Source of the DNA: Pseudomonadota bacterium
Lineage (GTDB): Bacteria; Pseudomonadota; Alphaproteobacteria; Rhodospirillales; Magnetospirillaceae
Length of the DNA: 59,123 nt
Assembly (NCBI GenBank): GCA_021782815.1
Contig: JAJXUO010000015.1
Location: 1 to 59,123, forward strand
Direction: 5' to 3'
The notes below the pieces were generated by a model, which saw only the letters and a list, made by a program, of their open reading frames with translations, searched no databases and was not told the DNA's origin. Positions 7,808 through 18,614 of the stretch are shown in pieces; the first letter of the stretch is position 1; every line of letters starts with the position of its first letter. The translations under genes were made by a program, and so were the position numbers.

Positions 7808-8986
7808 TCAGCCGATGCGCAGAGCCACCTGCTTGGTGGCCAGCCCCACGGCGATGATGGACCAGGAGAGGCCCTGTTCGGTGGCATGTTCGTGGAAGGC
7901 GCGGTATTCGTCGTCGCGCCATGAGCGGTTGCCGATGAATTCATCGAACACCAGAATACTGCCGGGCCCGATGCGCCCGGCCAGCGCCGTCAGAACGGTG
8001 CGGGCCGAGGAATAGAGATCGCTGTCGATATTGGCGAAGCGCAGCGGCCCGGCTTCGGCGGCCAGAAAGCCCGGCAGGGTGTCTTCGAACCAGCCGGCAT
8101 GCAAAACCACATTGTCCGGCACGGCGGGCAGGCGGCGCTCGGTGGTCAGGGCGCCGCTGGGGCCGTTGACCCAGGCTTCCGGCAGGCCTTCGAAGGAATC
8201 GAAGCCATGCACGGTCTGCCCGGCCACCGCCGCCAGATGGGCGATGGAGGTGCCGCGCCGCACCCCGAATTCCAGCACCAGGCCCGGCCGCTCCGCCTGC
8301 CCCAGGGCCCAGCGCAACAGGCTGCCGCTAACGCCGAACAGCCGCCAGCCCTCGGCCAGATGCGGCCGCAGCGCCACCGCCCCCTCGGCCAGATGCCGCT
8401 GCGATTGCGGACAGGGCGCCGCGTCGGCGCGCCCCAGCAGGCGATGATAGGCGGCCAGCAGGGCCTGATAGCGGCGGTTGGCGCCCCGGCAGGCGGCCGC
8501 CCGCGCCAGCCGCCGTTCGGCCTCGTCCCACCCCAAAAGCTCCAGCGCCGGTCCGTGGCTGCCGAACCAGGCCGCCGCCAGATCGGGCTCCTCGGCCAGC
8601 AGGGCGTCGAAGGCGGCCAGGGCCTCGGCGGCGCGGCTTTGCGCGGTCAGGGCCATGGCCGCCTCGTAGGCCAGCTGCGGCCCGCCCTGACGCCGGGCCA
8701 GGGCCAGAACCTCGTCGTAGCGGGCATCGCGGCGATAGGCCGCGGCCAGGGCCTCCAGCGCCGCCGCCGAGGCATGGCCCGCGCACAGCGGCTCCAGCAC
8801 CGCCACCGCCTCGCCGCCGCGCCCGGCCTGCAGGCAGGCCCGCCCCAGCAACAGGCGGCTTTCCGCGCAGCCCGGATGTTGCGCCACGGCGCGGCGCAGC
8901 ACCTCCAGCGCCGCCTGGGGACGGCGGCGCGCCAGAAGCCCGGCTCCCTGCCGGGCCAGATCGGAAAGATCGGCAAGATCGCTCAT
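7808..8986 (-). CDS. TPR protein with C-terminal TylF-like methyltransferase domain
   Basis: 392 residues. The N-terminal half (about 1-190) is alanine/leucine-rich helical repeats of TPR type. The C-terminal half carries a class I methyltransferase fold: VLEFGVRRGTSIAHLAAVAG, VHGFDSFEGLPEAW, NIDSDLYSSARTVL and ILVFDEFIGN, the pattern of TylF/macrocin O-methyltransferase-like proteins often found with surface-polysaccharide genes. The substrate is unknown. The start at 8986 (MSDLADL) is chosen because the upstream in-frame extension to 9166 is GC-rich and has no family-like sequence. It is convergent with the hemerythrin gene, with no gap. Confidence 0.75.
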   Translation of the reverse strand: MSDLADLSDLARQGAGLLARRRPQAALEVLRRAVAQHPGCAESRLLLGRACLQAGRGGEAVAVLEPLCAGHASAAALEALAAAYRRDARYDEVLALARRQGGPQLAYEAAMALTAQSRAAEALAAFDALLAEEPDLAAAWFGSHGPALELLGWDEAERRLARAAACRGANRRYQALLAAYHRLLGRADAAPCPQSQRHLAEGAVALRPHLAEGWRLFGVSGSLLRWALGQAERPGLVLEFGVRRGTSIAHLAAVAGQTVHGFDSFEGLPEAWVNGPSGALTTERRLPAVPDNVVLHAGWFEDTLPGFLAAEAGPLRFANIDSDLYSSARTVLTALAGRIGPGSILVFDEFIGNRSWRDDEYRAFHEHATEQGLSWSIIAVGLATKQVALRIG

Positions 8987-9164
8987 GACGGCGCACAATG
9001 TCACCTTGCCCGGCGGCCGACAAGCGCGGCAATTTTTGCCCGGCAAAAAGAGCCACCCGGCAAAAAGAGCCGCGCCGCGCCGCGCCCGCCGTCCAGGCTT
9101 TCCGCCCCGCCGCATCTGGCCCGCAAGCTGCAAGCGGCACGGATGAAATGACCGGGAAGCCGCC

Positions 9165-9464
9165 ATGACCCTGCCTCTGCCGCCCTCGCCCGACCGCTGC
9201 GCCCCTTTCGACGCCCTGGTGGAACGGGCCGCCCGCCTGCTGCGGGACGACGCGCCCCCTCCGGCGGAGTTTGCCCTGATCCTGGCCTTCCTGCGCCACC
9301 ACTATGCCGAACGGCCGCTGTCGGCCGGGGAAATCGACCGGCTGGTGGAGGAACCGCGGCGGCAACGGCGCGCCATGCGCTCGCTGCTGGAGGGCCTGCG
9401 CCTCCACCATCCGCCGCAATCGTCGCCGGCGGACGACGCGCTGCCGATGCTGGCGGCGGAATGA
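9165..9464 (+). CDS. Hypothetical protein, 99 residues
   Basis: I recognise no family. The product is charged and mostly helical (FALILAFLRHHYAERPLSAG, then RRQRRAMRSLLEGLRLHHPP), with no membrane segment or cysteine motif. It begins at ATG 9165 with GGGAAG 5 bases upstream and ends 19 bases before the hydrolase gene on the same strand, so the two are probably cotranscribed. Its coding status rests on position, codon pattern and ribosome site only. Confidence 0.5.
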   Translation: MTLPLPPSPDRCAPFDALVERAARLLRDDAPPPAEFALILAFLRHHYAERPLSAGEIDRLVEEPRRQRRAMRSLLEGLRLHHPPQSSPADDALPMLAAE

Positions 9465-9483
9465 GCCGCGTCGGCCCGCCGCC

Positions 9484-10260
9484 ATGATCTGGCTGCTGCT
9501 GCCCCCCGCCGCCTGGATCGCCGCCGTGCTGGGCCTGGTGCTGGCGCAACGGCCGCTGATCTATCGCCCCGAATCCTCGGCCCGCACCCCCGAGGAGGCC
9601 GGAACCCCCTGGCTGCGGCCGGTGGAGGAAAACGGCCGATTACTGGGCTGGTGGGTGCCGCCGCGCCAACCCGACGGCCTGCTGCTGGTGATCTTCCACG
9701 GCAATCGCGGCACGCTGGCCCGCATGGCGGCCAAAACCGCCCGCTGGCACGATTTCGGCTTCGGCCTGTTTCTCGCCACCTATCGCGGCTATGAAGGCAA
9801 TGTCGGCCATCCCGACGAGGCCGGCCTCTACGAGGACGGCCGCGCCGTCCGGGCCTGGCTGGAGCGCCAGGGCCTGCCCTTGCGCCGACAGGTGCTTTAC
9901 GGCGAATCCCTGGGCGCCGCCGTGGCGTTGCACCTGGCCGCCGAAGGGCCCGCGCGCGGCCTGGTGCTGGAAGCCCCCTTCACCAGCCTGCCCGACATCG
10001 CGGCCCGGCGTTACCCCTGGGCCCCGGCCCGCCTGCTCCTGCGCCAGCGTTATGACAATATTAATAAAATTAACAAAGTAAAAATTAAAACCCTTATCCT
10101 TCACGGCGAGAACGACAAGTCAACACCCCCGGCCCATAGCGAGAGACTGGCCGGATGCAGCCAAATGGCCCGGCTGCATATTCTCCCCCAGGCCGGGCAT
10201 CTCGATCTTTACGACCATGGAGCCCAGCAATACCTCCTGGATTATTTAGCCAGGATTTAA
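9484..10260 (+). CDS. Membrane-anchored alpha/beta hydrolase (YfhR/BEM46-like)
   Basis: 258 residues: one N-terminal hydrophobic anchor (about 2-22) and then a serine hydrolase fold. IFHGNRGTLARM supplies the oxyanion HGN motif, LYGESLGAAVALHLA (about 139-153) the nucleophile elbow G-x-S-x-G, HGENDKSTPP the acid Asp, and QAGHLDLYD the catalytic His. This is the YfhR/FAM108-like family, likely peptidase or esterase, substrate unknown. Bases 10051-10100 (coding YDNINKINKVKIKTL) are strikingly AT-rich compared with the rest of the gene. Confidence 0.82.
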   Translation: MIWLLLPPAAWIAAVLGLVLAQRPLIYRPESSARTPEEAGTPWLRPVEENGRLLGWWVPPRQPDGLLLVIFHGNRGTLARMAAKTARWHDFGFGLFLATYRGYEGNVGHPDEAGLYEDGRAVRAWLERQGLPLRRQVLYGESLGAAVALHLAAEGPARGLVLEAPFTSLPDIAARRYPWAPARLLLRQRYDNINKINKVKIKTLILHGENDKSTPPAHSERLAGCSQMARLHILPQAGHLDLYDHGAQQYLLDYLARI

Positions 10261-10391
10261 GAACCGGCAAAGAGATGGCCTCGCCCCAGCGGCGGAACTT
10301 GTGCCTCCATCGCAAGATGTGCACAATGGCCGGGATGCGCCCCGCGCCGGGCGCCCAGAATGAAAAACAGTCTCTTGTCGGAGTTTCCCTG

Positions 10392-10835
10392 ATGTCGCTC
10401 CCCTCCCTGATGGCCGCCTGCGCCATCGCCCTTGTCGCCGCCGCGCCGGTTCTGGCCGCCGACTGCACGCTGTCTCCGGCGGCGCAGGATGGCAAGATGG
10501 TGTCCAATCAGTGCAAAAGCTGCCATGTGTTCGATGCGGACAAACCGTCGCCCAACACCGCGCCCAACCTGCACGACGTTTACGGCGCCCTGGCCGGAAC
10601 CCGCAAGGATTTCGCTCATTATTCCGCCGCCATGGCTGCCGCCTCGGCCAAGGGCCTGATCTGGAGCGACGACACCCTGTTCGCCTATCTGGCCGACCCC
10701 AAGATCATGCTGCGGAACGTCACCGGCGATCCCTCGCTGAAGCACGGCATGTTCTTCAGCCTGCGCGATCCCGACCAGCGCAAGAACGTCATCGCCTTCC
10801 TGAAAGCCATCAAGGACAACCCGGCCTGCAACTGA
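10392..10835 (+). CDS. Periplasmic class I c-type cytochrome
   Basis: 147 residues with a signal peptide (MSLPSLMAACAIALVAAAPV, cleavage near VLAA-DC). A single haem-attachment motif CKSCH sits at about residues 41-45, and a likely axial methionine in LKHGMFFSLRD near 117. The C-terminal DQRKNVIAFLKAI helix is typical of cytochrome c2-like electron carriers. An extra Cys pair (C near the mature N-terminus and C at the C-terminus, PACN) could form a disulfide. The start at 10392 is chosen because it gives the signal peptide directly. It is monocistronic and convergent with the chemoreceptor gene. Confidence 0.85.
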   Translation: MSLPSLMAACAIALVAAAPVLAADCTLSPAAQDGKMVSNQCKSCHVFDADKPSPNTAPNLHDVYGALAGTRKDFAHYSAAMAAASAKGLIWSDDTLFAYLADPKIMLRNVTGDPSLKHGMFFSLRDPDQRKNVIAFLKAIKDNPACN

Positions 10836-10849
10836 GACCAAGTCGGGAT
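10835..10849 (+). repeat. Short repeat AGACCAAGTCGGGAT, copy 1
   Basis: AGACCAAGTCGGGAT overlaps the end of the cytochrome gene stop codon and is identical to 21670-21684 after apt. Similarity continues as (A/G)AGC and a shared GCGACGC a little downstream. Confidence 0.55.
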
Positions 10850-10870
10850 AAGCAAGGCGACGCGCACCTG

Positions 10871-10909
10871 ATGCCGCGGTGATCGGCCCCGATCACCGCA
10901 ATTCGGCAT
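10871..10909. terminator. Long hairpin downstream of the cytochrome gene
   Basis: GCGGTGATCGG (10876-10886) pairs perfectly with CCGATCACCGC (10889-10899), and ATGCC/GGCAT outside it extends the stem with a small bulge. No T-run follows, so it may stabilise the mRNA end rather than terminate on its own. Confidence 0.5.
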
Positions 10910-10929
10910 AAGGATCTTCCTCGAAAAAG

Positions 10930-10961
10930 ACGCCGCTCCGGAAAGCCCGGGGCGGCGTTTT
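10930..10961. terminator. Terminator between convergent cytochrome and chemoreceptor genes
   Basis: ACGCCGC (10930-10936) pairs with GCGGCGT (10952-10958), with TTTT on the plus-strand side and a run of A before the stem, so it could act in both directions. Confidence 0.65.
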
Positions 10962-10992
10962 CAAGTTTGCTGGGAGGAAGGAAAAAAAGCGC

Positions 10993-12723
10993 CTATTCGC
11001 CGTGCATGCCGCTGAGGAACTCGGCCACCTGGCTGTCGAGTCGGCGCATGGCCTCGGCCATGCCGTCGGCGGCCTGGCGCATGCCTTGCGCCGCCTCGAG
11101 GGTCTGGCCGGCATTGCCGTTGACCAGGGCGATGGCCGACGACACCTCGCCGGTGGCCGCCGAGGCCTGCTGCGCGCTTTGGCTGATCTCGCGGGTGGCC
11201 GCGCCCTGCTGCCCCACCGCCGCCGAGACCTGCAAACTGATCTGCCGCAGCCCCTCGATGGTTTCGGCGATGGCCTGCACCGCCGAAACCGCCTGACCGG
11301 TTTCGGCCTGAATGGCTTCGATCTGGGTGCGAATCTCGCTGGTGGAGCGCCCGGTCTGGTCGGCCAGGCTTTTCACCTCCATGGCCACCACGGCGAAGCC
11401 CTTTCCGGCCTCGCCGGCCCGCGCCGCCTCAATGGTGGCGTTCAGGGCCAGAAGGTTGGTCTGACTGGCGATGCCGTTGATGAGATCGACGATGCTGCCG
11501 ATCTGGGCCGCCGCCGCCGCCAGGGTCTGGATCATGCCGCTGGCCTGGGCCGCCTGCGTCACCGCGCCGGTGGCGAGATCGAGGGACCCGGCGACCTGAC
11601 GGGCGATCTCGCTGATGGAGGCGGAAAGCTCCTCGGCGGCGGCGGCCACGGTTTCCACATTGCCGCTGGCATGACCGGCGGCGCTGGCGGCGGTGCGGGT
11701 CTGATCGGCGGTCTGGTCGGCGGTGCGGGTCAGCCCCTGGGCATTGCCGCGCATCGCCTCGGCCGCCTGCCCCGATTGCTGGATCACCGAGCGCACCCGT
11801 TCGGAAAACTGATCGGCCAGCCGGGTCAGCATGGCGCGGCGCTCGGCGTCGGCCTGACGCTGCTGTTCGGCCTGGCGGGCCTCCAGGGCGCGCTTGTCCT
11901 GGCCCTGGCGGCGGAAGGCGTCCAGCGCCCGCGCCAGGGCGCCGATCTCGTCGGGGCGCGCCAGATGCGGCACCACCGTCTCCACATCGCCGCCGGCAAC
12001 GCGATCGACGGCGCGGGTGATCACCGCCAAGGGCCGCGTCACCCCGCTGATCACCACCCAGGCGGCGGCGGCGGCGGCCAGCAGCGAGCCCACCAACGCC
12101 ACCACGATCATCAGGGTCACCCGCTGGCGATAGAACCCCGTCAGTTCGGCCGCCAGCACATGCACCTGGGCGTGATTGCGCGCCACCACCTCCGACACCG
12201 TGCGCTCCAGCGCCGCCACATTGTCGTGATTGGCCTTGGAACTGGCGATATAGCGGGCGGTGGCCGGACCATCGGCCTGGGCCTTGGCCAGAATGACGCC
12301 GCGCAGACGGGCGAATTCCTGGGCATCGGCCGCCACCTCGGCATAAAGGGCATCCTGCTCGCCGGGCGCCAGACTGTCATGCCAGGCGGCCACATCGTGG
12401 GCCAGATCGCCCAACTGGCGCCGCACCCCATCGACATAAAGCTTCATTTCGCTGTCGCCGCGCGCCGAATAAACCCCGGCGCTATCGCCCACCGCTCCGG
12501 TAACCTCGCGGTTGATGCGCTCGCCCAGAACCGCCATGTCGGCGGCCTTGCGCATGGCCTCGGCCCGGCTGTGATAGCTACCGAAGGTAACGATGGCGAT
12601 GGTGCCGATGGCCGCCAGCGTCAACAGCAGCAGCCCCTTGGCCAGGAAGATACGGGTGGCGATGGTCATGCGCAGAATCATGCGGAGGGCCTTCAGGCTG
12701 GAAGCGTTCGTCGCCGACAGCAT
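10993..12723 (-). CDS. Methyl-accepting chemotaxis protein
   Basis: Transmembrane chemoreceptor of 576 residues. TM1 is at about 24-47 and TM2 at about 205-228, enclosing a helical periplasmic domain of roughly 155 residues. HAMP follows (about 230-285: [20 protein letters not shown]). The cytoplasmic signalling hairpin has the conserved tip [20 protein letters not shown] and [17 protein letters not shown]. No CheR/CheB pentapeptide is visible at the C-terminus (SGMHGE). No chemotaxis genes are adjacent. ATG at 12723 is used; ATG at 12669 (MTIATRIFL) would shorten the leader before TM1. Confidence 0.92.
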   Translation of the reverse strand: MLSATNASSLKALRMILRMTIATRIFLAKGLLLLTLAAIGTIAIVTFGSYHSRAEAMRKAADMAVLGERINREVTGAVGDSAGVYSARGDSEMKLYVDGVRRQLGDLAHDVAAWHDSLAPGEQDALYAEVAADAQEFARLRGVILAKAQADGPATARYIASSKANHDNVAALERTVSEVVARNHAQVHVLAAELTGFYRQRVTLMIVVALVGSLLAAAAAAWVVISGVTRPLAVITRAVDRVAGGDVETVVPHLARPDEIGALARALDAFRRQGQDKRALEARQAEQQRQADAERRAMLTRLADQFSERVRSVIQQSGQAAEAMRGNAQGLTRTADQTADQTRTAASAAGHASGNVETVAAAAEELSASISEIARQVAGSLDLATGAVTQAAQASGMIQTLAAAAAQIGSIVDLINGIASQTNLLALNATIEAARAGEAGKGFAVVAMEVKSLADQTGRSTSEIRTQIEAIQAETGQAVSAVQAIAETIEGLRQISLQVSAAVGQQGAATREISQSAQQASAATGEVSSAIALVNGNAGQTLEAAQGMRQAADGMAEAMRRLDSQVAEFLSGMHGE

Positions 12724-12878
12724 AGCGCATGTTTAAAATTTCAAACAATAGCCTGCCGCCTTTTTCGGCATAACCCTGAAGTATTAAAATTTAGCTCAAA
12801 ATATGATCGCGTTAAGGTTTTAAGTCTTCTAATTTGTATAAAATTAGATTTTATTCCCACTTTGCGATGAATATATCG

Positions 12879-12912
12879 AACACCCGGCCGATCCATCGCT
12901 CGGCCGGGTGTT
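12879..12912 (-). terminator. Hairpin terminator of the RND efflux operon
   Basis: AACACCCGGCCGA (12879-12891) pairs perfectly over 13 bases with TCGGCCGGGTGTT (12900-12912), 8 bases past the stop of the outer-membrane factor gene. The DNA beyond is AT-rich (12724-12878) and probably also holds the chemoreceptor promoter; no further feature was seen there. Confidence 0.7.
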
Positions 12913-12919
12913 CGCGGGA

Positions 12920-14317
12920 TCACACGCCGCCGCCCAGGGCCTTGAACAGCGTCACCATGTTGGAAAGCTCCGTGACCTTGAGGCTGGTTTCGCTTTGCTG
13001 GGCGCTATAGAGGGTGCGTTCGGCATCCTGCAGGGTGAGGAAACTGTCCACCCCCTGGTCGTAACGGGCCTGCGACAGGGCGAGGCTGGTCCGGGCCGCC
13101 GCCACCTGGGCCGTTTGCGCCCGCATCTGATCGGCGTAGCCGGCCTGGGCGGCCAGACCGTCGGCCACTTCGCGGAAACCGGTCTGGATGGCTTTCTCGT
13201 ATTGAGCCACGGCGATATCGCGGCTGGCCTTGGCGCTGTTCAAGGCGGCATAGCGGCTGCCCATGTCGAAAATGGGCAGGCTGATGCCCGGCGAGAAGGT
13301 CCAGGCCTTGGCCCCGCCCTGGAACAGGCCCGAGAGCGAGGCACTGCCCAAACCGTAGGTGCCGGTCAGGGAGATGCTGGGGAAGAAATCGGCGCGGGCG
13401 GCGCCGATATTGGCGTTGGCCGCCAGCAGCTGAAACTCGGCCTCGCGGATATCGGGGCGGTGCAGCAAAAGATCCGACGGCAAACCGGGCGCCAGGTGAT
13501 CGGGCATCCGGATCTGATCCAGGCCGCGGCTCAGCAGGGCGGCGGGGGCCGGTTTGCCCAGCAGCAGGTCGAGGGCGTTGCCGTCCTGGGCCACCTGGCG
13601 GCGGTACCGGGCCTGATCGGCGCGGGCCGTCTGCAGCAGGCTGTCCGCCTGGGCCTCGTCCAGCGCCGAGGAAACGCCCCGCGCGGCGCTTTGCCGGATC
13701 AGCTCCAGCGAGGCGGCGCGGCTCTCGGCCGTGCGGTTGGCCAGATCCAGGAGCTGTTGGTCGCCCAGGAGGGTGAGATAGGCGTTGGCCACCTCGGCCA
13801 CCAGGGTGATGCGGGTAACGCGCTGGGCCGCCTCGGTGGCCAGCAGGCTTTCCCGCGCCTGCTCGCTCAAGCTGGACAACCGCCCGAACAGATCCAGCTC
13901 ATAGGAGCTGACCCCGACATTGAGGCCGTAGCTGCGCATGACGATGGATTTGGGCGGCTGGGTGTAATAATCCAGCGACTTGGCGATGCCCTGTTCGCTT
14001 TCATTGCCGTTGACGTCCAGTTCCGGGAACAGGGCGTCGTAGGCCTGGCGGTAGCTGGCGCGGGCCACCACGATGTTGAGGGCCGCCACCTTGAGGTCGC
14101 GGTTGTTGGCCAGGGCCTCGCGGATCAGGCTGCGCAGCGCCGGATCGGTGAAGAAGTTTTCCCAGCCCAGCGGCCCCACCGGCCCCGCCGCCTTGGCCCC
14201 GGCGTCGGCCGGCCAGGCGGCCGGCGTCGGCAGGGCGGGACGGTGATAGTCGGGGATCAGCGAACAGCCGGTCAACACCACCAGGGCGCAGGACGTCATC
14301 AGAAACGATTTCAACAT
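12920..14317 (-). CDS. RND efflux outer-membrane lipoprotein (OprM/NodT family)
   Basis: 465 residues. A lipoprotein signal peptide ends in the lipobox LTGC (about residues 15-18). Two outer-membrane efflux protein repeats follow, with NREVADGL-like motifs (GFREVADGLAAQAGY, YDQGVDSFLTLQDAERTLY) and LLGKPAPAAL. It forms the outer-membrane channel of the tripartite pump encoded by the next two genes. Last gene of the operon, 12 bases after the pump gene. Confidence 0.92.
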   Translation of the reverse strand: MLKSFLMTSCALVVLTGCSLIPDYHRPALPTPAAWPADAGAKAAGPVGPLGWENFFTDPALRSLIREALANNRDLKVAALNIVVARASYRQAYDALFPELDVNGNESEQGIAKSLDYYTQPPKSIVMRSYGLNVGVSSYELDLFGRLSSLSEQARESLLATEAAQRVTRITLVAEVANAYLTLLGDQQLLDLANRTAESRAASLELIRQSAARGVSSALDEAQADSLLQTARADQARYRRQVAQDGNALDLLLGKPAPAALLSRGLDQIRMPDHLAPGLPSDLLLHRPDIREAEFQLLAANANIGAARADFFPSISLTGTYGLGSASLSGLFQGGAKAWTFSPGISLPIFDMGSRYAALNSAKASRDIAVAQYEKAIQTGFREVADGLAAQAGYADQMRAQTAQVAAARTSLALSQARYDQGVDSFLTLQDAERTLYSAQQSETSLKVTELSNMVTLFKALGGGV

Positions 14318-14329
14318 GGCGCGAGGTCC

Positions 14330-17300
14330 TTAATGGTTCCGGGACAGACGGCCCAGCACCGCCACGAAGAACAGGGGAACGAAGAAAATGGCCAGCAGGG
14401 TGGCGGTGATCATGCCGCCCACCACGCCGATGCCGATGGCGTTCTGCGCCCCGGACCCGGCGCCGTGCGCCAGCGCCAGCGGCAACACCCCCAGCACGAA
14501 GGCCAGCGAGGTCATCAGGATCGGGCGCAGACGCTGGCGCCCGGCCTGGATGGCCGCCTCCATCAGCGGCAGGCCGTCCTTCTCGTGCATGATCTTGGCG
14601 AACTCCACGATCAGGATGGCGTTTTTCGCCGCCAGCCCCATGGTGGTGAGCAGGCCCACCTGGAAATAGACGTCGTTGGAGAGGCCGCGCAGGGTAACGG
14701 CCGCCACCGCGCCCAGAATCCCCAGCGGCACCACCAGGATCACCGAGAAGGGAATGGACCAGCTTTCATAAAGGGCGGCCAGGCACAGGAACACCACCAC
14801 CACCGAGATGGCGTAGAGGGCCGGAGCCTGGGCGCCCGCCAGCTGCTCCTCGTAGGAGAGACCGGTCCAGGCATAGCCGATGCCGGGCGGCAGCTTGTCC
14901 ACCATCGAGGCCATATGGGCCATGGCCTCGCCCGAGCTGTACCCCGGCGCCGGGGCGCCCATGATCTCGCGCGAACCGCGGCCGTTGTAGCGTTCCAGCT
15001 GCGGCGAGCCGTAGATCCAGCGGGTGGAGATCAGGGTGGAGAGCGGCACCATCTGCCCGGCGCTGTTGCGCACCTCCCAGCGGGCCAGATCCTCGGGCTG
15101 CATGCGGAAGCGGGCGTCGGCCTGCATATAGACCTTCTTCACCCGGCCGTCCTCGATGAAGTCGTTGACGTAGGACGAGCCCCAGGCCGTGCTCAGGAGA
15201 TCGTTGACGTCGGCCAGCGAGACGCCGAGGGTGGCGGCCTTGTTGCGGTCCACCGTCACCTTAAGCTCGGGCGTGTCCTCGAGGCCGTTGGGGCGCACCC
15301 CCGCCAGGACGGGATCCTTGCCGGCCATGCCCAAAAGCTGGTTGCGGGCCTGCATCAGCTTGTCATGCCCCAGCCCGGCCTCGTCCAGAAGCTCCAGATC
15401 GAAACCGGTGGCGTTGCCCAGCTCCAGCACCGCCGGAGGAATGAAGGCGAAGCCGAAGGCGTCCTTCAGGGTCATCAGCATGCCCATGGCGCGACGCGCC
15501 ACCATGGCGGCGCCGTTGGCGACGCCGGGCCGCTCCGACCAGTCCTTCAGCCGCACGAAGCCGATGCCGGTGTTCTGGCCGCTGCCGGCGAAACTGAAGC
15601 CCGCCACCGTGAAGATGCTGGAGACGTTCTTCTGCTCGGCATTGAGGAAATAGCCCTCCACATGCCTCAGGGCGTCCAGGGTGCGTTCCTGGGTGGCGCC
15701 GGCCGGGGTGGAGACCTGCACGAAGACGATGCCCTGATCCTCTTCCGGCAGGAACGAGGTGGGCAGGCGCAGGAACAACACCCCCAGCACCGCCAGCAGG
15801 CCGCCGTAGATCACCAGGAAGCGCCAGCGCCGCTGCAGCACGCCGGAGACGCCGCGCACATAGCGCTCGCGGCCATTGTCGAAGGTGCGGTTGAACCAGC
15901 CGAAGAAGCCGGTGCGTTCCCAGGCGTGGCCCTGCGCCACCGGTTTCAGCAAGGTGGCGCACAGGGCCGGGGTGAGAATCAGGGCCACCAGCACCGACAG
16001 GGCCATGGCCGAGACCAGGGTCAGCGAGAACTGGCGGTAGATGGCGCCGGTGGAGCCGCTGAAAAAGGCCATGGGCACGAACACCGCCGACAGAACCAGG
16101 GCGATGGCCACCAGGGCGCCGGTGATCTGCCCCATGGATTTGCGCGTGGCCTCACGCGGGCTCAACCCCTCCTCGCTCATCACCCGTTCCACGTTCTCCA
16201 CCACCACGATGGCGTCGTCCACCAGGAGGCCGATGGCCAGCACCATGGCGAACATGGTCAGAGTGTTGATGGAGAACCCCGCCGCCGCCAGCACGCCGAA
16301 GGTGCCCAGCAGCACCACCGGCACGGCGATGGTGGGAATGAGGGTGGCGCGGAAGTTCTGCAGGAACAGATACATCACCAGGAACACCAGGACGATGGCC
16401 TCGGCCAGGGTCTTCATCACCTCCTCGATGGAGATGCGCACGAACGGCGTGGTGTCGTAAGGGTAGACCGCCTCAACGCCCGGCGGGAAGAAGGGCTTCA
16501 GCTGCTCCAGCCGGGCCTTGACCAGCTTTTCGGTATCCAGGGCGTTGGCGCCGGTGGTGAGCTTCACCGCCAGACCGGCGGCGGGGTGGCCGTTATAGCG
16601 GGCCACCGTCTGGTAGCTTTCCGAACCGATCTCGATGCGGGCCACGTCCTTCAGATGCACCGTCGAGCCGTCGCTGTTGACCTTGAGCAGGATATTGCCG
16701 AACTGCTCCGGCGTTTCCAGGCGGCTTTGCGCCAGAATGGTGGCGGTGATGGCCTGGCCGCGCACCGCCGGGGCGCCGCCGATCTCGCCGGCGGAAATAT
16801 CGGCGTTCTCGGCCTTCACGGCGGCGGCGATATCGGCCACCGTCAGGCCGTAGCTCACCAGCTTGTCGGGATTGAGCCAGATGCGCAGGGCGTGCTGGGC
16901 CCCGAACACGGTCACGTCGCCGACGCCGGGCAGACGGCTGATATCGTCCTGGATCTTCGACACCAGATAATCGGCCAGATCACGGTCGCTGTATTTGCCG
17001 TCGGGAGAGACGAAGCCCACCACCATCATGAAGTTCATGGTGGCCTTGGCCACGGCGACGCCCTGCTGCTGCACTTCCTGCGGCAGCAGCGGCATGGCCA
17101 GCTGCAGTTTGTTCTGCACCTGCACCTGGGCGATATCGGGATCGGCCGCCGGATCGAAGGTCAGGGTGATGGTGGCGGTGCCGGCGGAGTTGGACTTCGA
17201 CGACATGTAACGCAGATGGTCGAGCCCGTTCATCTTCTGCTCGATCACCTGGGTCACGGTGTCTTCCAGGGTTTTGGCCGAGGCGCCGGGATAGGTGGCG

Positions 17301-17437
17301 GTGATGGCCACCGAGGGCGGCGCGATGGAGGGATATTGCTCCACCGGCAGGCGCAGGATCGAAAGGGCGCCCGCCAGCATGATGACGATGGCGATCACCC
17401 AGGCGAAAATGGGCCGGTCAATAAAGAAACGCGACAT
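14330..17437 (-). CDS. RND multidrug efflux pump, inner-membrane transporter (HAE1 family)
   Basis: 1035 residues, full length for AcrB/MexB-type proton-driven pumps. It starts [20 protein letters not shown] and contains [18 protein letters not shown], the TM4 proton-relay sequence [18 protein letters not shown] with its double aspartate, and the TM10-11 segment [15 protein letters not shown] with the essential lysine. Twelve TM segments and two large periplasmic loops are apparent. It is cotranscribed with the adaptor gene upstream (14-base gap) and the channel gene downstream. Confidence 0.95.
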   Translation of the reverse strand: MSRFFIDRPIFAWVIAIVIMLAGALSILRLPVEQYPSIAPPSVAITATYPGASAKTLEDTVTQVIEQKMNGLDHLRYMSSKSNSAGTATITLTFDPAADPDIAQVQVQNKLQLAMPLLPQEVQQQGVAVAKATMNFMMVVGFVSPDGKYSDRDLADYLVSKIQDDISRLPGVGDVTVFGAQHALRIWLNPDKLVSYGLTVADIAAAVKAENADISAGEIGGAPAVRGQAITATILAQSRLETPEQFGNILLKVNSDGSTVHLKDVARIEIGSESYQTVARYNGHPAAGLAVKLTTGANALDTEKLVKARLEQLKPFFPPGVEAVYPYDTTPFVRISIEEVMKTLAEAIVLVFLVMYLFLQNFRATLIPTIAVPVVLLGTFGVLAAAGFSINTLTMFAMVLAIGLLVDDAIVVVENVERVMSEEGLSPREATRKSMGQITGALVAIALVLSAVFVPMAFFSGSTGAIYRQFSLTLVSAMALSVLVALILTPALCATLLKPVAQGHAWERTGFFGWFNRTFDNGRERYVRGVSGVLQRRWRFLVIYGGLLAVLGVLFLRLPTSFLPEEDQGIVFVQVSTPAGATQERTLDALRHVEGYFLNAEQKNVSSIFTVAGFSFAGSGQNTGIGFVRLKDWSERPGVANGAAMVARRAMGMLMTLKDAFGFAFIPPAVLELGNATGFDLELLDEAGLGHDKLMQARNQLLGMAGKDPVLAGVRPNGLEDTPELKVTVDRNKAATLGVSLADVNDLLSTAWGSSYVNDFIEDGRVKKVYMQADARFRMQPEDLARWEVRNSAGQMVPLSTLISTRWIYGSPQLERYNGRGSREIMGAPAPGYSSGEAMAHMASMVDKLPPGIGYAWTGLSYEEQLAGAQAPALYAISVVVVFLCLAALYESWSIPFSVILVVPLGILGAVAAVTLRGLSNDVYFQVGLLTTMGLAAKNAILIVEFAKIMHEKDGLPLMEAAIQAGRQRLRPILMTSLAFVLGVLPLALAHGAGSGAQNAIGIGVVGGMITATLLAIFFVPLFFVAVLGRLSRNH

Positions 17438-17451
17438 GGAGTTTTCTCCGC

Positions 17452-18582
17452 TCAGCCCTGCCGTTCAACCGCATGCACCTTGGCGCCGGGCCGCACCTTC
17501 TGCAGCCCGTCCACCACCACCCGGTCGCCGCCCTTCAGGCCGCTGTCGATCAGGTACTGGCCGTCCAGGGCCTGGCCCACGCCCACCGGCTGGGGATGGG
17601 CGGTGCCGTCGGGGGCCACCAGCCACACCATGGCCGAGCCGTCGGGGTTGCGCACCACCGACTGCTGCGGCACCAGAATGCCTTGCGGCTGCACCCCCTC
17701 CTCGATGCGGGCGCGCACGAAGAGGCCGGGATAGAGCAGCCGCTGCGGATTGGGGAACAGGGCGCGCACCTCGACCCCGCCGGTGCCGGCATCGACGGTG
17801 ACGTCGGAAAACTTCAGCTCGCCCTTGTGGTCGTAGGCCATGTCGCCATCCAGGGTCAGGGTCACGGCGGCGCGGGTGGCGCCGCCCGCCGACAGCTGAC
17901 CGGCCGCCACGGCGCGGCGCAGCTTCAGAAGATCGGAGCTGGACTGGCTGAGATCGACATAAATGGGGTCAAGCTGGGTGATGGTGGCCAGCGCCGTGCT
18001 TTGCGCCGCCGTCACCAGGGCGCCCTCGGTCACCGCCGATTTGCCGATGCGCCCCGAAATGGGGGCGCAAACCCGGGTATAGGCCAGATTGATGCGGGCG
18101 GTGCGCACCTCGGCTTCGCCGGCCAGCACCTGGGCCTGATCCTCGGCCAGGGTGGCCGCGGCATCGTCGTAATCCTGGGCCGAAACCGCCTTGATGCGCA
18201 CCAGGGCGGCATAACGCTCGGCCTTGGCCTGGGCGCTCTTCACCGAGGCCTGGGCCTTGGCCAGATCGGCCTGGGCGGTTTCCAGCGCCGCCTCGTAGCT
18301 GGCGGGATCGATCTGATAAAGCTGCTGTCCGGCCTTGACCTCGGCCCCTTCGGTGAACAGCCGCTTCAGGATGATGCCCGACACCTGGGGCCGCACCTCG
18401 GCCACGCGGGCGGCGGCGGTACGGCCGGGAAGCTCGGTGGTCAGGGTGACCGGGTGCGGATGGACCGTCACCACCGAAACCTGGGCGGGCGGCAAACCCT
18501 GCGGCGCCTGCGATTTACCGTCGCACCCCGCCAGAACCAGCAGCGCCAGGGCGGAAACCACTAACCGACCACGTGAAATCAT
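17452..18582 (-). CDS. RND efflux periplasmic adaptor (membrane fusion protein)
   Basis: 376 residues. A lipoprotein signal peptide has the lipobox LAGC (about residues 15-18). The biotinyl-lipoyl domain halves ([20 protein letters not shown] and [20 protein letters not shown]) flank a coiled-coil hairpin. C-terminal beta-barrel and membrane-proximal domains follow. AcrA/MexA type. The start at 18582 has AAGGGAAAG upstream. A longer ORF reaches 18648 but would cross the operator at 18615-18634. Confidence 0.92.
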   Translation of the reverse strand: MISRGRLVVSALALLVLAGCDGKSQAPQGLPPAQVSVVTVHPHPVTLTTELPGRTAAARVAEVRPQVSGIILKRLFTEGAEVKAGQQLYQIDPASYEAALETAQADLAKAQASVKSAQAKAERYAALVRIKAVSAQDYDDAAATLAEDQAQVLAGEAEVRTARINLAYTRVCAPISGRIGKSAVTEGALVTAAQSTALATITQLDPIYVDLSQSSSDLLKLRRAVAAGQLSAGGATRAAVTLTLDGDMAYDHKGELKFSDVTVDAGTGGVEVRALFPNPQRLLYPGLFVRARIEEGVQPQGILVPQQSVVRNPDGSAMVWLVAPDGTAHPQPVGVGQALDGQYLIDSGLKGGDRVVVDGLQKVRPGAKVHAVERQG

Positions 18583-18614
18583 GGCTTTCCCTTTTGTATC
18601 AGGATAAAATGTTG

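Noticed and set aside
12908..17734. A 1608-residue plus-strand open frame opposite the RND operon
   Set aside because: It is antisense to three well-supported efflux genes, is Gly/His/Gln-rich low-complexity sequence, and arises from the high GC content at third positions of the real genes.
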